Shown piece after piece: positions 1 through 7,505 of a DNA stretch of 24,917 nt. The DNA is from CAZHDI01 sp964531285. Lineage in GTDB: Bacteria > Pseudomonadota > Alphaproteobacteria > JAJFIK01. Made by a program: the position numbers and the translations under genes. Where the stretch lies: positions 1-24,917 of the forward strand of contig CAZHDI010000044.1 of the NCBI GenBank assembly GCA_964531285.1, in the 5' to 3' direction. Each line of letters starts with the position of its first letter. Positions within the stretch are counted from its first letter, which is position 1. Below the pieces are notes generated by a model, which saw only the letters and a list, made by a program, of their open reading frames with translations, made no database searches and was not told the origin of the DNA.

Positions 1-51
1 GATCTGACGGCTCTTGCGCCGGATAATGTCACGCCATGGCCTTACCGACAT
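1..51 (-). CDS. ispG: IspG (4-hydroxy-3-methylbut-2-enyl diphosphate synthase), N-terminal 17 codons only
   Basis: The reverse strand has an ATG at 51 preceded by a good ribosome binding site (GGGGGTGA, about 4 bases upstream). The 17 codons to the window edge read MSVRPWRDIIRRKSRQI. The R-R-K-S-R-Q-I segment is how alphaproteobacterial IspG proteins begin. IspG is the 4Fe-4S enzyme of the MEP isoprenoid pathway that converts ME-cPP to HMBPP in the cytoplasm. Its place after a RodZ-like gene fits the common alphaproteobacterial order, which I recall from memory. The catalytic cysteines are outside the window, so the call rests on the N-terminus and context. Confidence 0.72.
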   Translation of the reverse strand, partial: MSVRPWRDIIRRKSRQI

Positions 52-192
52 TGCGTCACCCCCGCTCTCGATCACCTGTGTCGCATGATTAGGAAAAATC
101 GGGGCCCGTAAGCCCGTCGCTGGCCACCGGCGGCCGCCCGGGCACAGTCCCGCAGGCCGCACAGAACCGGTCCATCCCATAAGATGGGGATA

Positions 193-1671
193 TTACCGGC
201 CGGATGCCAGTTCGCGCTGCTTCAGGTCCCAAACATTGAGGGACAGCCCGCTCAACACTTCGCCGTCCTGACCGGCCCGCCCAATGGGCCGGCCATCGAC
301 CAGAATCTGGAACGCGCCGGCATTACGCGCGGCCATAACCAAACCGTCGGCCGCCGGAACCGGGATCACCTCGCCCTCGCGCAACTGGCGCTGGACGAGC
401 ACCGTCCCGTCCCCGTTATCGACCCGCAGCCAAGCCGAACGCAATGCCAGAACCTGCACCCGCGACGCGCCGGTCACCGCCGCCGCACCATCGTCGAGCC
501 CGAGATCGTCGAGCCCCACATCGGCCATGGTTTCGGTGCGCAGCGCCGGGCCGCCCAGATCCGTCTCGTCAGCGCCGGCATCGGCCGGATCGAGCGTCAG
601 CGGCGTCAGATCGAGCGGCGTCACCGACGGCTCCTGGCTCAACCGCTCCAGACCTTCCTCGATGGTCCGGTCGTCGAGCACCGGGCGCACCGGCGCGCGG
701 GCCAGGGTCGAGCCCATGGGCACGGTCAACGCTTCCGGGCGGCGCCAGCCGCCCCGGGTCGCCGCAACCACACGCTCACTCAGCGGGGCCGGTTCGGACT
801 CGTCGAGTTCCGCAGCCGCTGTTTGGCTCTGTGTGTCGGCGTCGTCAGACGTCTCATCGCCGGCGGTCGCGCCGCCGTCCTCTTGGCTCGGCGCGGTCCC
901 GGCCAAGCTCTCGGCATCGGCCACGTCAATCGACTGGAGCGGCGCCGCGCCTGCCTCCGTCCCCGCGTCGTCCGCGGCGACCGCCTCGGCTTGCGCGGCA
1001 GTCTGGGATTGCGTCACGGCCGGGTCGTCATCGGCATTCAGGGCGTCCGCGAGGCGGGTCGCGCGATTGTCCGCGTCCCTGCGCTCCTGCCCGACGGGCA
1101 CGGACGGATGGGGACGCAGCAGCGGCACCTCGGCCTCGACAAAGGTCGGCGGCGGCGCAACCTCGGCCTCTGCCGTCTCGACCGGCGAGCGCGTGGCATA
1201 CCAGCCAACGCCGATCCCGATGGCGAGCAGGGAGACCACGATCACCGAAATGCCGGTCGGCAGTTTGGCTTCATCGTCCGCCGGCTCCGGCAAGGACCAG
1301 GTCTGAGCCGGTTCCGGAACGGGCTTGGCGACCGCGACATCACCCATCTCGGTCTTGAACCGGCGCACCAGATCATCGGGCTTCAGACCCAAATGCTCCG
1401 CATACGCCCGAACGAACCCGACAGCATAGGTCTTGCCCGGCAGATCATCGAAGTAATTGCATTCCAGGGCTTCAAGGTGCTTGTAGCGGATCCGCAGCGC
1501 GTCGCCGACCTCGCGCAGATCCAGGCCCGCCCGGACGCGGGCGGCGCGCAGTTCCGCGCCGACGGACCCGTTGGACTCCGGGCCGTCATCGACGATTTCA
1601 CGCAGATGCAGCCGGCGCCGGTTCCGCGCCGCCAATTCCGGGTCCAATCTGATACGAGCGGGTGTCGTCAT
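193..1671 (-). CDS. RodZ-like membrane-anchored helix-turn-helix protein (DUF4115 C-terminus)
   Basis: A 492-residue protein. An N-terminal HTH of the RodZ/HTH_25 type spans about residues 36-105 (GAELRAARVRAGLDL, then LEALE and FVRAYAEHLGL). One transmembrane helix follows at about 140-159. Next is a long acidic, Ala/Glu/Asp-rich low-complexity linker to about residue 400, and then a DUF4115-like beta domain (about 403-483). RodZ links MreB to the cell wall machinery in rod-shaped bacteria, so a role in cell shape or envelope regulation is likely, but the alphaproteobacterial forms are divergent. The ATG at 1671 has AAGG about 11 bases upstream. The gene ends 141 bases before ispG. The linker is much longer than in E. 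coli RodZ (my recollection). Confidence 0.82.
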   Translation of the reverse strand: MTTPARIRLDPELAARNRRRLHLREIVDDGPESNGSVGAELRAARVRAGLDLREVGDALRIRYKHLEALECNYFDDLPGKTYAVGFVRAYAEHLGLKPDDLVRRFKTEMGDVAVAKPVPEPAQTWSLPEPADDEAKLPTGISVIVVSLLAIGIGVGWYATRSPVETAEAEVAPPPTFVEAEVPLLRPHPSVPVGQERRDADNRATRLADALNADDDPAVTQSQTAAQAEAVAADDAGTEAGAAPLQSIDVADAESLAGTAPSQEDGGATAGDETSDDADTQSQTAAAELDESEPAPLSERVVAATRGGWRRPEALTVPMGSTLARAPVRPVLDDRTIEEGLERLSQEPSVTPLDLTPLTLDPADAGADETDLGGPALRTETMADVGLDDLGLDDGAAAVTGASRVQVLALRSAWLRVDNGDGTVLVQRQLREGEVIPVPAADGLVMAARNAGAFQILVDGRPIGRAGQDGEVLSGLSLNVWDLKQRELASGR

Positions 1672-2023
1672 GGATGGCGTTTACCTTCAACCCTGTCGCC
1701 GTTCCCGGCCGTCGCACAGTGCGCCGCAGCGCTCTATCGGTTTGCGATCTGCCAACGCCGCCCCTCTTGGGACCGGCAGGAAGACCGTGCGGCGGCGTGC
1801 AAACCGCCCTGGAGCAAATCGGGACAAATCACTTGTCCACAGTCATAGCACACTTCGCGCCACCAGGGACACGCCAACGCGTGCTAATCCACCGGCACAT
1901 GCAGGCCCTCCCCCGACGCGGCCCAACGGACGCGGCCCCACCGGGCCGAGCCGTCCCCGTGAACACTTCACCCTGAATCGGCCCGGACCCCAAGTGACGA
2001 AACGCCCAGATGCGCGCTTCACG
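1672..2023. other. 352-base intergenic region between ptsP and the RodZ-like gene
   Basis: No convincing gene. Short open frames on both strands are Pro/Arg- or Arg/Gly-rich translations without recognisable domains. The region separates ptsP from the downstream RodZ-like gene, so the latter probably has its own promoter here (candidate at 1842-1871). I saw no strong hairpin followed by a T-run that would act as a ptsP terminator. Confidence 0.5.
1842..1871 (-). promoter_or_regulatory. Candidate promoter for the RodZ-like gene
   Basis: On the minus strand TGTCCC (1866-1871) is followed after 18 bases by TATGAC (1842-1847), with a TG dinucleotide just upstream of the -10 as in extended -10 promoters. 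It lies about 170 bases upstream of the RodZ-like start. The match to consensus is modest and no transcript data are available. Confidence 0.25.
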
Positions 2024-4288
2024 CTAGAGAGCGACCGCGTGGTCGTGGGCGAATGATTTGAGATGCGGGCGCACACTGTGATCGGGCACGTCGATCAACC
2101 CTTCGATAAAGCCCTCAAGTTCGCCCAGATGCAAGCTGCGCACCATGACTTTGACCGGTCCGATACAGGACGGCGGCATCGAAATGTTGCGGAAGCCCAG
2201 CCCAATCAGCGCCATGGCCTCCAGAGGATCGCCCGCCATCTCGCCGCACAGGGACAATTCGACCTCGTGATCGCGGGCCTTGCGCACCAGATGGCGCAGG
2301 AAATTGAGCACGGGCGGGCTTAAGGGATCGTAGCGGCCCGCCATGCGCGCATTGGCCCGGTCGCAGGCGAACAGAAACTGCATCAGATCGTTGGAGCCGA
2401 CCGAAATGAAATCGATGATCGGCAGAAGCGAATCGAGCTGCCAGGCGAGCGAGGGCACTTCGAGCATGGTGCCGACCCGGATCTCGCTGGGCAGCGGCCG
2501 GCCGCGCCGGTGCATGCGCTCGACCTCCATATCCACGAGCTTGCGCGCTTTGACGAATTCCGAAACCTCGGCGACCATCGGGAACATGATATTGAGCTGG
2601 CGCCCCTGGGCCGCCGACAGCAGGGCGCGGACCTGATAGCGCAGCAGAGCCGGGCGATCGAGCGCTATGCGCACCGCCCGCCAGCCCAGCGCCGGGTTTT
2701 CCTCATGCTCGCTCATGCCGTAGGGCAACACCTTGTCGCCGCCCAGATCGAGCGTCCGGAACACCACGGGTTTCTCGCCCGCCGAATCGAGCACGCGGCG
2801 GTAAAGATCGGTCTGGGCCGAAAGCCGCGGCATGGTCGAGGACACCATGAATTGAAGCTCGGTCCGGAACAGGCCGATGCCGTCGGCGCCGGTCTCGTCC
2901 AGATGGGGCAGATCGACCACCAGACCGGCATTGATCCGCAAGGTGACCGGCTCACCGTCGAGCGTGACCGCCGGCTCGTCGCGCAGCGCGTCGAACTGCG
3001 CCCGGCGCTGGGCCTTGATGCTCTGGCGCTCCTGGAAGACTTCCAGAATGCTGGTCTCGGGCCGCAGATAGACCTCGCCGCTGTCGCCATCGACGACCAT
3101 CCGGTCGCCCGGCTCGCAGCGCTCCAGAATGTCATGGGCAAGACCCACCAGCGGGATCTCGAGCGCCCGCGCCACGATCGCCACATGGCTGCCGGGTGAG
3201 CCCTCCTCCAGCACCAGACCCTTGATCTTGTCGCGGTCGTAGTCGAGCAGTTCGGCCGGTCCCATGGAGCGCGCCACGATGATCGCGTCTTGCGGGACTT
3301 CCTCGCCCGCCGCCGTGGTCGGCTTGCCCGCCAGATGGCGCAAGAGCCGGTTGGCCAGATCATCGAGATCGTGCAGACGGTCGCGAATGTAGGGATCGCG
3401 CTGGCGCAGCATCCGCGCCCGAGTGTTGTTCTGGACCCGCTCCACCGCCGCCTCGGCCGTCAGACCGGTCAGCACCGCCTCGCGCAGCCGGTCGAGCCAG
3501 CCGCGGTCATAGGCGAACATCCGATAGGCTTCGAGGACCTGCCGGGACTCGCCCGCCAGCGTGCCGCCGGTCATGGTCAGCATCTTGTCGACCGATGCCC
3601 GCAGCGCATCCACCGCATCGTCGAGCCGGACCGCTTCATCCGCCGTGTCTTCGGCAAACAGCCGCGTGACCCGGACCCGCGGCTCGTGCAGCACCGCGAC
3701 GCCCACCGCAAGGCCCTCGGCAAAGGCCATGGCCTCCATACGATAGGCTTCACCGGCCCGCGCCGGGGCGCCGGCCGCCTTGGCATCGACCAGACCGGAG
3801 GTCGCGACGATTTCCGCCAGCACCATGGCGATGGTCTGAAGAATTTCGACTTCTTCTTCCGTATAGCGCCGCTGGACCCGGTTCTGGATCACCAGAACGC
3901 CCAGGGTGTGACCGGCCCGCAGGATCGGCACGCCGAGAAGGGACTGATAGGGATCTTCGCCGGTCTCCGGACGATAGGCGAATTTCGGGTGGGCGCGCGC
4001 ATCCGTCAGACTGAGCGGCGCGGCGGTCCGGGCGATCTCGCCGACCAGGCCCTCGCCCCAGTCGAGTTTCGTGCGGCCCACAGCGGTCTTGTTGAGACCC
4101 TCCGTGCCGGCCAGCACGAGTTCCCGGTTGCGCACCAGATAGATCGAGCACACCTCGGCGACCATATTGGCCGCCACCAGCCGGACGATGCGGGCCAGAC
4201 GGTCTTCGGGGCTCAAATGCGCCGCCATGACTTCCCGAAGCCGGCGCAACGCGGCTTGGGGCGCCCCTATGGTCGAACCGCGGTTCAT
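2024..4288 (-). CDS. ptsP: PtsP, nitrogen-PTS enzyme I (phosphoenolpyruvate-protein phosphotransferase with GAF domain)
   Basis: A 754-residue protein. The N-terminal GAF domain (about 15-165) senses metabolites (glutamine/2-oxoglutarate in studied homologues). The EI domain has the phospho-accepting histidine in GSPGSHVAIVARAL (His368). The PEP-binding barrel shows LFRTELQFM (about 473-481), the FISVGSNDLMQF signature (about 627-638) and the conserved cysteine in LSLCGEMAGD (Cys681). It transfers phosphate from PEP to NPr (PtsO) in the cytoplasm, a regulatory rather than sugar-transporting PTS. Its ATG overlaps the lysC stop (ATGA, 4285-4288), so translation is probably coupled to lysC. Length and all catalytic motifs are intact. 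Confidence 0.95.
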   Translation of the reverse strand: MNRGSTIGAPQAALRRLREVMAAHLSPEDRLARIVRLVAANMVAEVCSIYLVRNRELVLAGTEGLNKTAVGRTKLDWGEGLVGEIARTAAPLSLTDARAHPKFAYRPETGEDPYQSLLGVPILRAGHTLGVLVIQNRVQRRYTEEEVEILQTIAMVLAEIVATSGLVDAKAAGAPARAGEAYRMEAMAFAEGLAVGVAVLHEPRVRVTRLFAEDTADEAVRLDDAVDALRASVDKMLTMTGGTLAGESRQVLEAYRMFAYDRGWLDRLREAVLTGLTAEAAVERVQNNTRARMLRQRDPYIRDRLHDLDDLANRLLRHLAGKPTTAAGEEVPQDAIIVARSMGPAELLDYDRDKIKGLVLEEGSPGSHVAIVARALEIPLVGLAHDILERCEPGDRMVVDGDSGEVYLRPETSILEVFQERQSIKAQRRAQFDALRDEPAVTLDGEPVTLRINAGLVVDLPHLDETGADGIGLFRTELQFMVSSTMPRLSAQTDLYRRVLDSAGEKPVVFRTLDLGGDKVLPYGMSEHEENPALGWRAVRIALDRPALLRYQVRALLSAAQGRQLNIMFPMVAEVSEFVKARKLVDMEVERMHRRGRPLPSEIRVGTMLEVPSLAWQLDSLLPIIDFISVGSNDLMQFLFACDRANARMAGRYDPLSPPVLNFLRHLVRKARDHEVELSLCGEMAGDPLEAMALIGLGFRNISMPPSCIGPVKVMVRSLHLGELEGFIEGLIDVPDHSVRPHLKSFAHDHAVAL

Positions 4289-5526
4289 GCCGATGGCGCA
4301 TCCAGCCCGTAAGCGGTGTGAAGGGCGCGGACCGCCTGCTCGGTATATTCGGCGGCGATCAGCACACTGATTTTAATTTCCGATGTCGAGATCACCTCGA
4401 TATTGATGCCCACATCGGACAAGGCCTTGAACATGCGCTGCGCAACGCCCGCATGGGACCGCATGCCGATCCCGATCACCGACACCTTGGCCGCGTTGTC
4501 GCTGGTGATCAGACGCTGAAAGCCGATCTCGCTGCGCGCCGCTTCGATCACCTGCGTCACCCGCTCCAAATCCGACTGGGACACGGTGAACGTCATGTCG
4601 GTGAGCCGGGTCTCATCCGAAACATTCTGGACAATCATATCGACATTGATATTGGCGTCGGCCAGGGCGCCGAACACGATCGCCGCCACGCCGGGCTCGT
4701 CCGCAAGACCCTCGATGGTCACTTTGGCTTCGTTGCGCGTGAAGGCAATGCCGCTGACAACCTGCTTTTCCACGATTTCGTCCTCGTCACAGACCAGCGT
4801 GCCCAAAGGCCGGGCGCCGGGATCGGCGAAACTGAGCAGCACCTGCAGCGGCACCCGGTGGTTCATCGCCAGTTCCACCGACCGGGTATGCAGCACCTTG
4901 GCCCCCAGTGATGCCATTTCGAGCATTTCCTCATAAGCGATCCGGTCTAGCTTGCGCGCGGCCGGGACGATCCGGGGGTCGGTCGTGTAGACCCCATCGA
5001 CATCTGTATAAATATCGCATCGGGCCGCTTTAAGGGCGCCCGCGAGCGCAACCGCCGATGTGTCCGATCCGCTGCGCCCGAGAGTCGTCAGCCGGTTGCT
5101 GGGGGCAAGCCCCTGAAACCCGGTGACAACCGCGACTTCACCATTTTGGAAACCCCGCTCGATCTCGCGTGTGGCAATCCCGGCAATGCGCGCACGGCCA
5201 TGGGCGCCATCGGTCTTGATCGGCAGCTGCCAACTCGCATAGGACCGGGACGGCACGCCGGCCTCCTGAAGCACCATCGACATCAGGCCCGAACTGACCT
5301 GCTCGCCGCTCGACACCACCATATCGTATTCCCGGGCGTCCTGGACGCGCCCGCCGGCCCCGGCAGCCAAGGAAATCAGCCGGTTGGTCTCACCGGCCAT
5401 GGCCGACACCACCACCGCGACCTTGTTGCCCGCCGCATGCTCGCGCTTCACATGACCGGCCACATGGCGCATCCGGTCGAGATCCGCCACCGAGGTCCCG
5501 CCGAATTTGAGCACGAGCGTCGTCAT
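4285..5526 (-). CDS. lysC: Aspartate kinase (LysC), alpha/beta form with two ACT domains
   Basis: A 413-residue protein that phosphorylates aspartate, the first step to lysine, threonine, methionine and diaminopimelate. It opens with the amino-acid kinase motif KFGGTSV (residues 7-13) and has the GRSGSDTSAVALAGAL substrate loop. Two C-terminal ACT domains (about 265-413) normally confer feedback inhibition. The open frame continues upstream to 5835, but that part is Arg/Cys-rich and unlike the family. I chose the ATG at 5526 because MTTLVLKFGG is the standard N-terminus and AGAGATAGGG lies just upstream. The stop overlaps the ptsP start. lysA for the same pathway lies at 15368. Confidence 0.95.
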   Translation of the reverse strand: MTTLVLKFGGTSVADLDRMRHVAGHVKREHAAGNKVAVVVSAMAGETNRLISLAAGAGGRVQDAREYDMVVSSGEQVSSGLMSMVLQEAGVPSRSYASWQLPIKTDGAHGRARIAGIATREIERGFQNGEVAVVTGFQGLAPSNRLTTLGRSGSDTSAVALAGALKAARCDIYTDVDGVYTTDPRIVPAARKLDRIAYEEMLEMASLGAKVLHTRSVELAMNHRVPLQVLLSFADPGARPLGTLVCDEDEIVEKQVVSGIAFTRNEAKVTIEGLADEPGVAAIVFGALADANINVDMIVQNVSDETRLTDMTFTVSQSDLERVTQVIEAARSEIGFQRLITSDNAAKVSVIGIGMRSHAGVAQRMFKALSDVGINIEVISTSEIKISVLIAAEYTEQAVRALHTAYGLDAPSA

Positions 5527-5747
5527 GACCCTATCTCTGGACCTGAGGTTGCGAATGGCGGATAGACCGCGGGGCGGCGCGCGCGGGCCCGAGATGCGCG
5601 GCGTGGCCGATGCGCGCCCAGGCCGCAAGACGGCGGCGCAATCCTGCCTATCTTTAGGGGCCGGGGAGCCGCGAACGCAAGCGTGCAGAGCGCGGCGCCG
5701 CCGGTCTGCCGTCAATGACCGGACCAGTATTTCTTGAGGAGAGCGCG

Positions 5748-6575
5748 ATGACCCTGCCCACCGGCACTTCGGATAACACATCCGGCAATCAGACGACAGA
5801 GTCGATCCAACCCGGCAAATCGACGGAAACACCATCCAAAACGACGGTCGATCCGTCGGAGATCGAGAAATTTTCCGCCATGGCCGCCGAATGGTGGGAC
5901 CCGAAGGGCAAATTCAAGCCGCTGCACAAATTCAATCCGGTGCGCCTGGCATTCATCAAAGAGACCGTCTGCGGCCATTTCGGCCGGGATCCGAACGCCC
6001 GCGCGCCTTTCGAGGGCCTGCGCCTTCTGGATATCGGCTGCGGCGGCGGGCTGCTCTCGGAGCCGATGACCCGGTTGGGCGCGCGCGTCACCGGCGTCGA
6101 TGCCGCCGAACGCAACATCAAAACCGCCAGCGTCCATGCCGAGGAACAGAGCCTCGCCATCGATTACCGCCATGGCACGGCGGAAGAGCTTCTCAACGAT
6201 GACGCCGCCCGGTTCGATGTGATCCTCAACATGGAGGTCGTCGAACACGTCTCGGATGTCCGCACATACATGGAAGCCTGCGCGGATCTTCTGCTGCCGG
6301 GCGGGGTGATGATCGTGGCAACGATCAACCGGACCCTGAAGGCCTATGCCCTGGCCATTGTCGGCGCGGAATATGTCCTGGGCTGGCTGCCCAAGGGCAC
6401 CCATGAATACGCCAAGCTGGTCCGGCCCATCGAGATCCGCGACGCCCTGACGCCAAAGGGCCTGAGCGTGACCCCGCCGACCGGTGTCTTTTACAGCCCG
6501 TTGACCGACCGCTGGCAGATCAGCCGGGATTCGGACGTGAATTACATGGTGGTCGCGACCAAACCGGCGGCCTGA
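5748..6575 (+). CDS. ubiG: Ubiquinone biosynthesis O-methyltransferase UbiG
   Basis: A 275-residue class I methyltransferase that carries out both O-methylations of ubiquinone synthesis using S-adenosylmethionine. The family N-terminus IEKFSAMAAEWWDPKGKFKP is present (about 39-58), followed by SAM motif I LLDIGCGGGLLSEP (93-106) and GVDAAERNI, then NMEVVEHV. The ATG at 5748 is preceded by TTGAGGAGAG, a strong ribosome binding site; an in-frame ATG at 5715 lacks one. About 35 residues before the conserved core form a Ser/Thr-rich tail that is longer than usual. It is divergent from lysC, and the 221 bases between them should hold both promoters, including the inverted repeat CCGGTC/GACCGG at 5701-5722. 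Confidence 0.94.
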   Translation: MTLPTGTSDNTSGNQTTESIQPGKSTETPSKTTVDPSEIEKFSAMAAEWWDPKGKFKPLHKFNPVRLAFIKETVCGHFGRDPNARAPFEGLRLLDIGCGGGLLSEPMTRLGARVTGVDAAERNIKTASVHAEEQSLAIDYRHGTAEELLNDDAARFDVILNMEVVEHVSDVRTYMEACADLLLPGGVMIVATINRTLKAYALAIVGAEYVLGWLPKGTHEYAKLVRPIEIRDALTPKGLSVTPPTGVFYSPLTDRWQISRDSDVNYMVVATKPAA

Positions 6576-6581
6576 CCGCCC

Positions 6582-7184
6582 TCAGGCATGGACAAACTCG
6601 AAGCTGATCTCATGGCAGAACAGTTCGGGCATGGCCGTCTTGAGGGCCAAATTCTTACCGACCGGATGGAGCGCGACGAGCTTAAGCCCGCAATGCTCGG
6701 CCAGACGCTTGGTGTCGGCCACCGTAAAGTAATGCAGATGATTGCCGTCCCAGCAGCGCTTTTCGAACCAGTTCGGCGAGCTCGTCACCGGCATTTTGCC
6801 CTGCAAAAGCTGAAGCCGGCATTTGATCGACGCGATATTGGGCAGGTTGACGAAAATGCGTCCGCCCGGCTTGGTGACGCGCGCGACTTCCGCGAAGGAA
6901 TGGAAGGGATCGTAAAGATGTTCGATGATCATCATCGCGATCATCACATCGAAGGTGCCATCCTCGAAGGGAAAGTCCTGATCCAGATCGGCCTTCTGGA
7001 ACCGGACCGTGTCCGGACAGTCCATGCCTTCGCGCCGGTCGACCACATCGACCAGGGTGTATGACCGGCAGAGCGACCCGAAGAGCTGAATCTGTCCGGG
7101 CACCCCGAAGCCCAACTCGACCGCATCGAGGCCCTGGTTTTCCCTCAAGTACTGCGCCACGCAGGAATAGCGGTGTCCGGGGCG
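6582..7184 (-). CDS. Class I SAM-dependent methyltransferase, 5' end cut by an assembly gap
   Basis: The visible part reads from the gap edge to a stop at 6582 and covers nearly the whole catalytic domain. SAM motif I is VELGFGVPGQ, followed by an acidic VDVVDRREG loop, FPFEDGTFDVMIAMMIIEHL (motif post-I/II) and VTKPGGRIFVNLPN. This resembles MetW-like and Methyltransf_11/23 proteins; the substrate is unknown. It ends 6 bases from the convergent ubiG. If the duplicated 55-bp gap flanks are merged, the gene continues into the fragment at 7285-7381 and gives about 214 residues. A GTG at 7160 inside the frame could be mistaken for the start. Function beyond methyltransferase is not assigned. Confidence 0.82.
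   Translation of the reverse strand, partial: RPGHRYSCVAQYLRENQGLDAVELGFGVPGQIQLFGSLCRSYTLVDVVDRREGMDCPDTVRFQKADLDQDFPFEDGTFDVMIAMMIIEHLYDPFHSFAEVARVTKPGGRIFVNLPNIASIKCRLQLLQGKMPVTSSPNWFEKRCWDGNHLHYFTVADTKRLAEHCGLKLVALHPVGKNLALKTAMPELFCHEISFEFVHA
7130..7184. repeat. Left copy of the 55-bp sequence flanking the N-run
   Basis: Bases 7130-7184 are identical to 7285-7339 on the other side of the N-run, starting GGCCCTGGTTTTCCC and ending GTCCGGGGCG. This is best explained as overlapping contig ends joined by a placeholder gap, not as a biological repeat. Confidence 0.9.
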
Positions 7185-7284
7185 NNNNNNNNNNNNNNNN
7201 NNNNNNNNNNNNNNNNNNNNNNNNNNNNNNNNNNNNNNNNNNNNNNNNNNNNNNNNNNNNNNNNNNNNNNNNNNNNNNNNNNNN
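7185..7284. other. Assembly gap (100 Ns), probably artificial
   Basis: Exactly 100 Ns, the usual placeholder for a gap of unknown length. The flanks carry the same 55 bases, and removing the Ns plus one copy restores a continuous methyltransferase reading frame. No real sequence is therefore needed between the contigs. Confidence 0.9.
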
Positions 7285-7339
7285 GGCCCTGGTTTTCCCT
7301 CAAGTACTGCGCCACGCAGGAATAGCGGTGTCCGGGGCG
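7285..7339. repeat. Right copy of the 55-bp sequence flanking the N-run
   Basis: Identical to 7130-7184 over all 55 bases. On the minus strand both copies encode the same residues in the same frame (AQYLRENQG). Confidence 0.9.
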
Positions 7340-7381
7340 GGAAGATGGCAGGCGCCGCTTCCGGGAATGTGTTTGGATCAC
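7285..7381 (-). CDS. N-terminal fragment of the gap-interrupted methyltransferase
   Basis: From a GTG at 7381 the minus strand reads MIQTHSRKRRLPSSRPGHRY and runs into VAQYLRENQG at the gap edge. That segment is the same as the start of the fragment on the other side, and the codon phases match (the codon at 7286-7288 corresponds to 7131-7133). The basic N-terminus has no signal peptide. An AGGCAGG stretch lies upstream of the GTG and could serve as ribosome binding site. Joined, the protein would be about 214 residues. The start codon choice is less certain than the join. Confidence 0.65.
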
Positions 7382-7441
7382 ATGTTTGCCTGCCTGAAAA
7401 GACTTTGACGCCGGTCTGTCATGGGCGCATCACCCGCATTC

Positions 7442-7474
7442 ACAAAAAACAGGCCGGAACGCTGTGTTCCGGCC
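7442..7474 (-). terminator. Rho-independent terminator of the RTX gene
   Basis: A perfect 9-bp stem, GGCCGGAAC (7452-7460) pairing with GTTCCGGCC (7466-7474), with a 5-base loop. On the minus strand it is followed by a T-run (the AAAAAA at 7444-7449 on the plus strand). It sits about 30 bases after the RTX stop codon. Confidence 0.88.
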
Positions 7475-7505
7475 CGCACGATTGTCCATCCCGGGAGGCG
7501 ATGGG

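Noticed and set aside
60..192. A terminator between the RodZ-like gene and ispG
   Set aside because: Only a 4-bp GGGC/GCCC stem before a short T-run on the minus strand; too weak to support.
184..1848. A 554-codon open frame on the plus strand opposite the RodZ-like gene
   Set aside because: Arg/His/Gly-rich translation without domains; it is the high-GC antisense shadow of a gene with clear HTH, transmembrane and DUF4115 regions.
4285..5835. A longer aspartokinase starting at 5835
   Set aside because: The extra 103 residues are Arg/Cys-rich and unlike the family, whereas MTTLVLKFGG at 5526 is the normal start.
7130..7339. A 55-bp direct repeat
   Set aside because: The copies are exactly at the edges of a 100-N placeholder, so they are overlapping contig ends rather than a biological repeat.
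7145..7381. A separate small protein reading through the N-run
   Set aside because: The frame passes through Ns; it is the N-terminal part of the interrupted methyltransferase.
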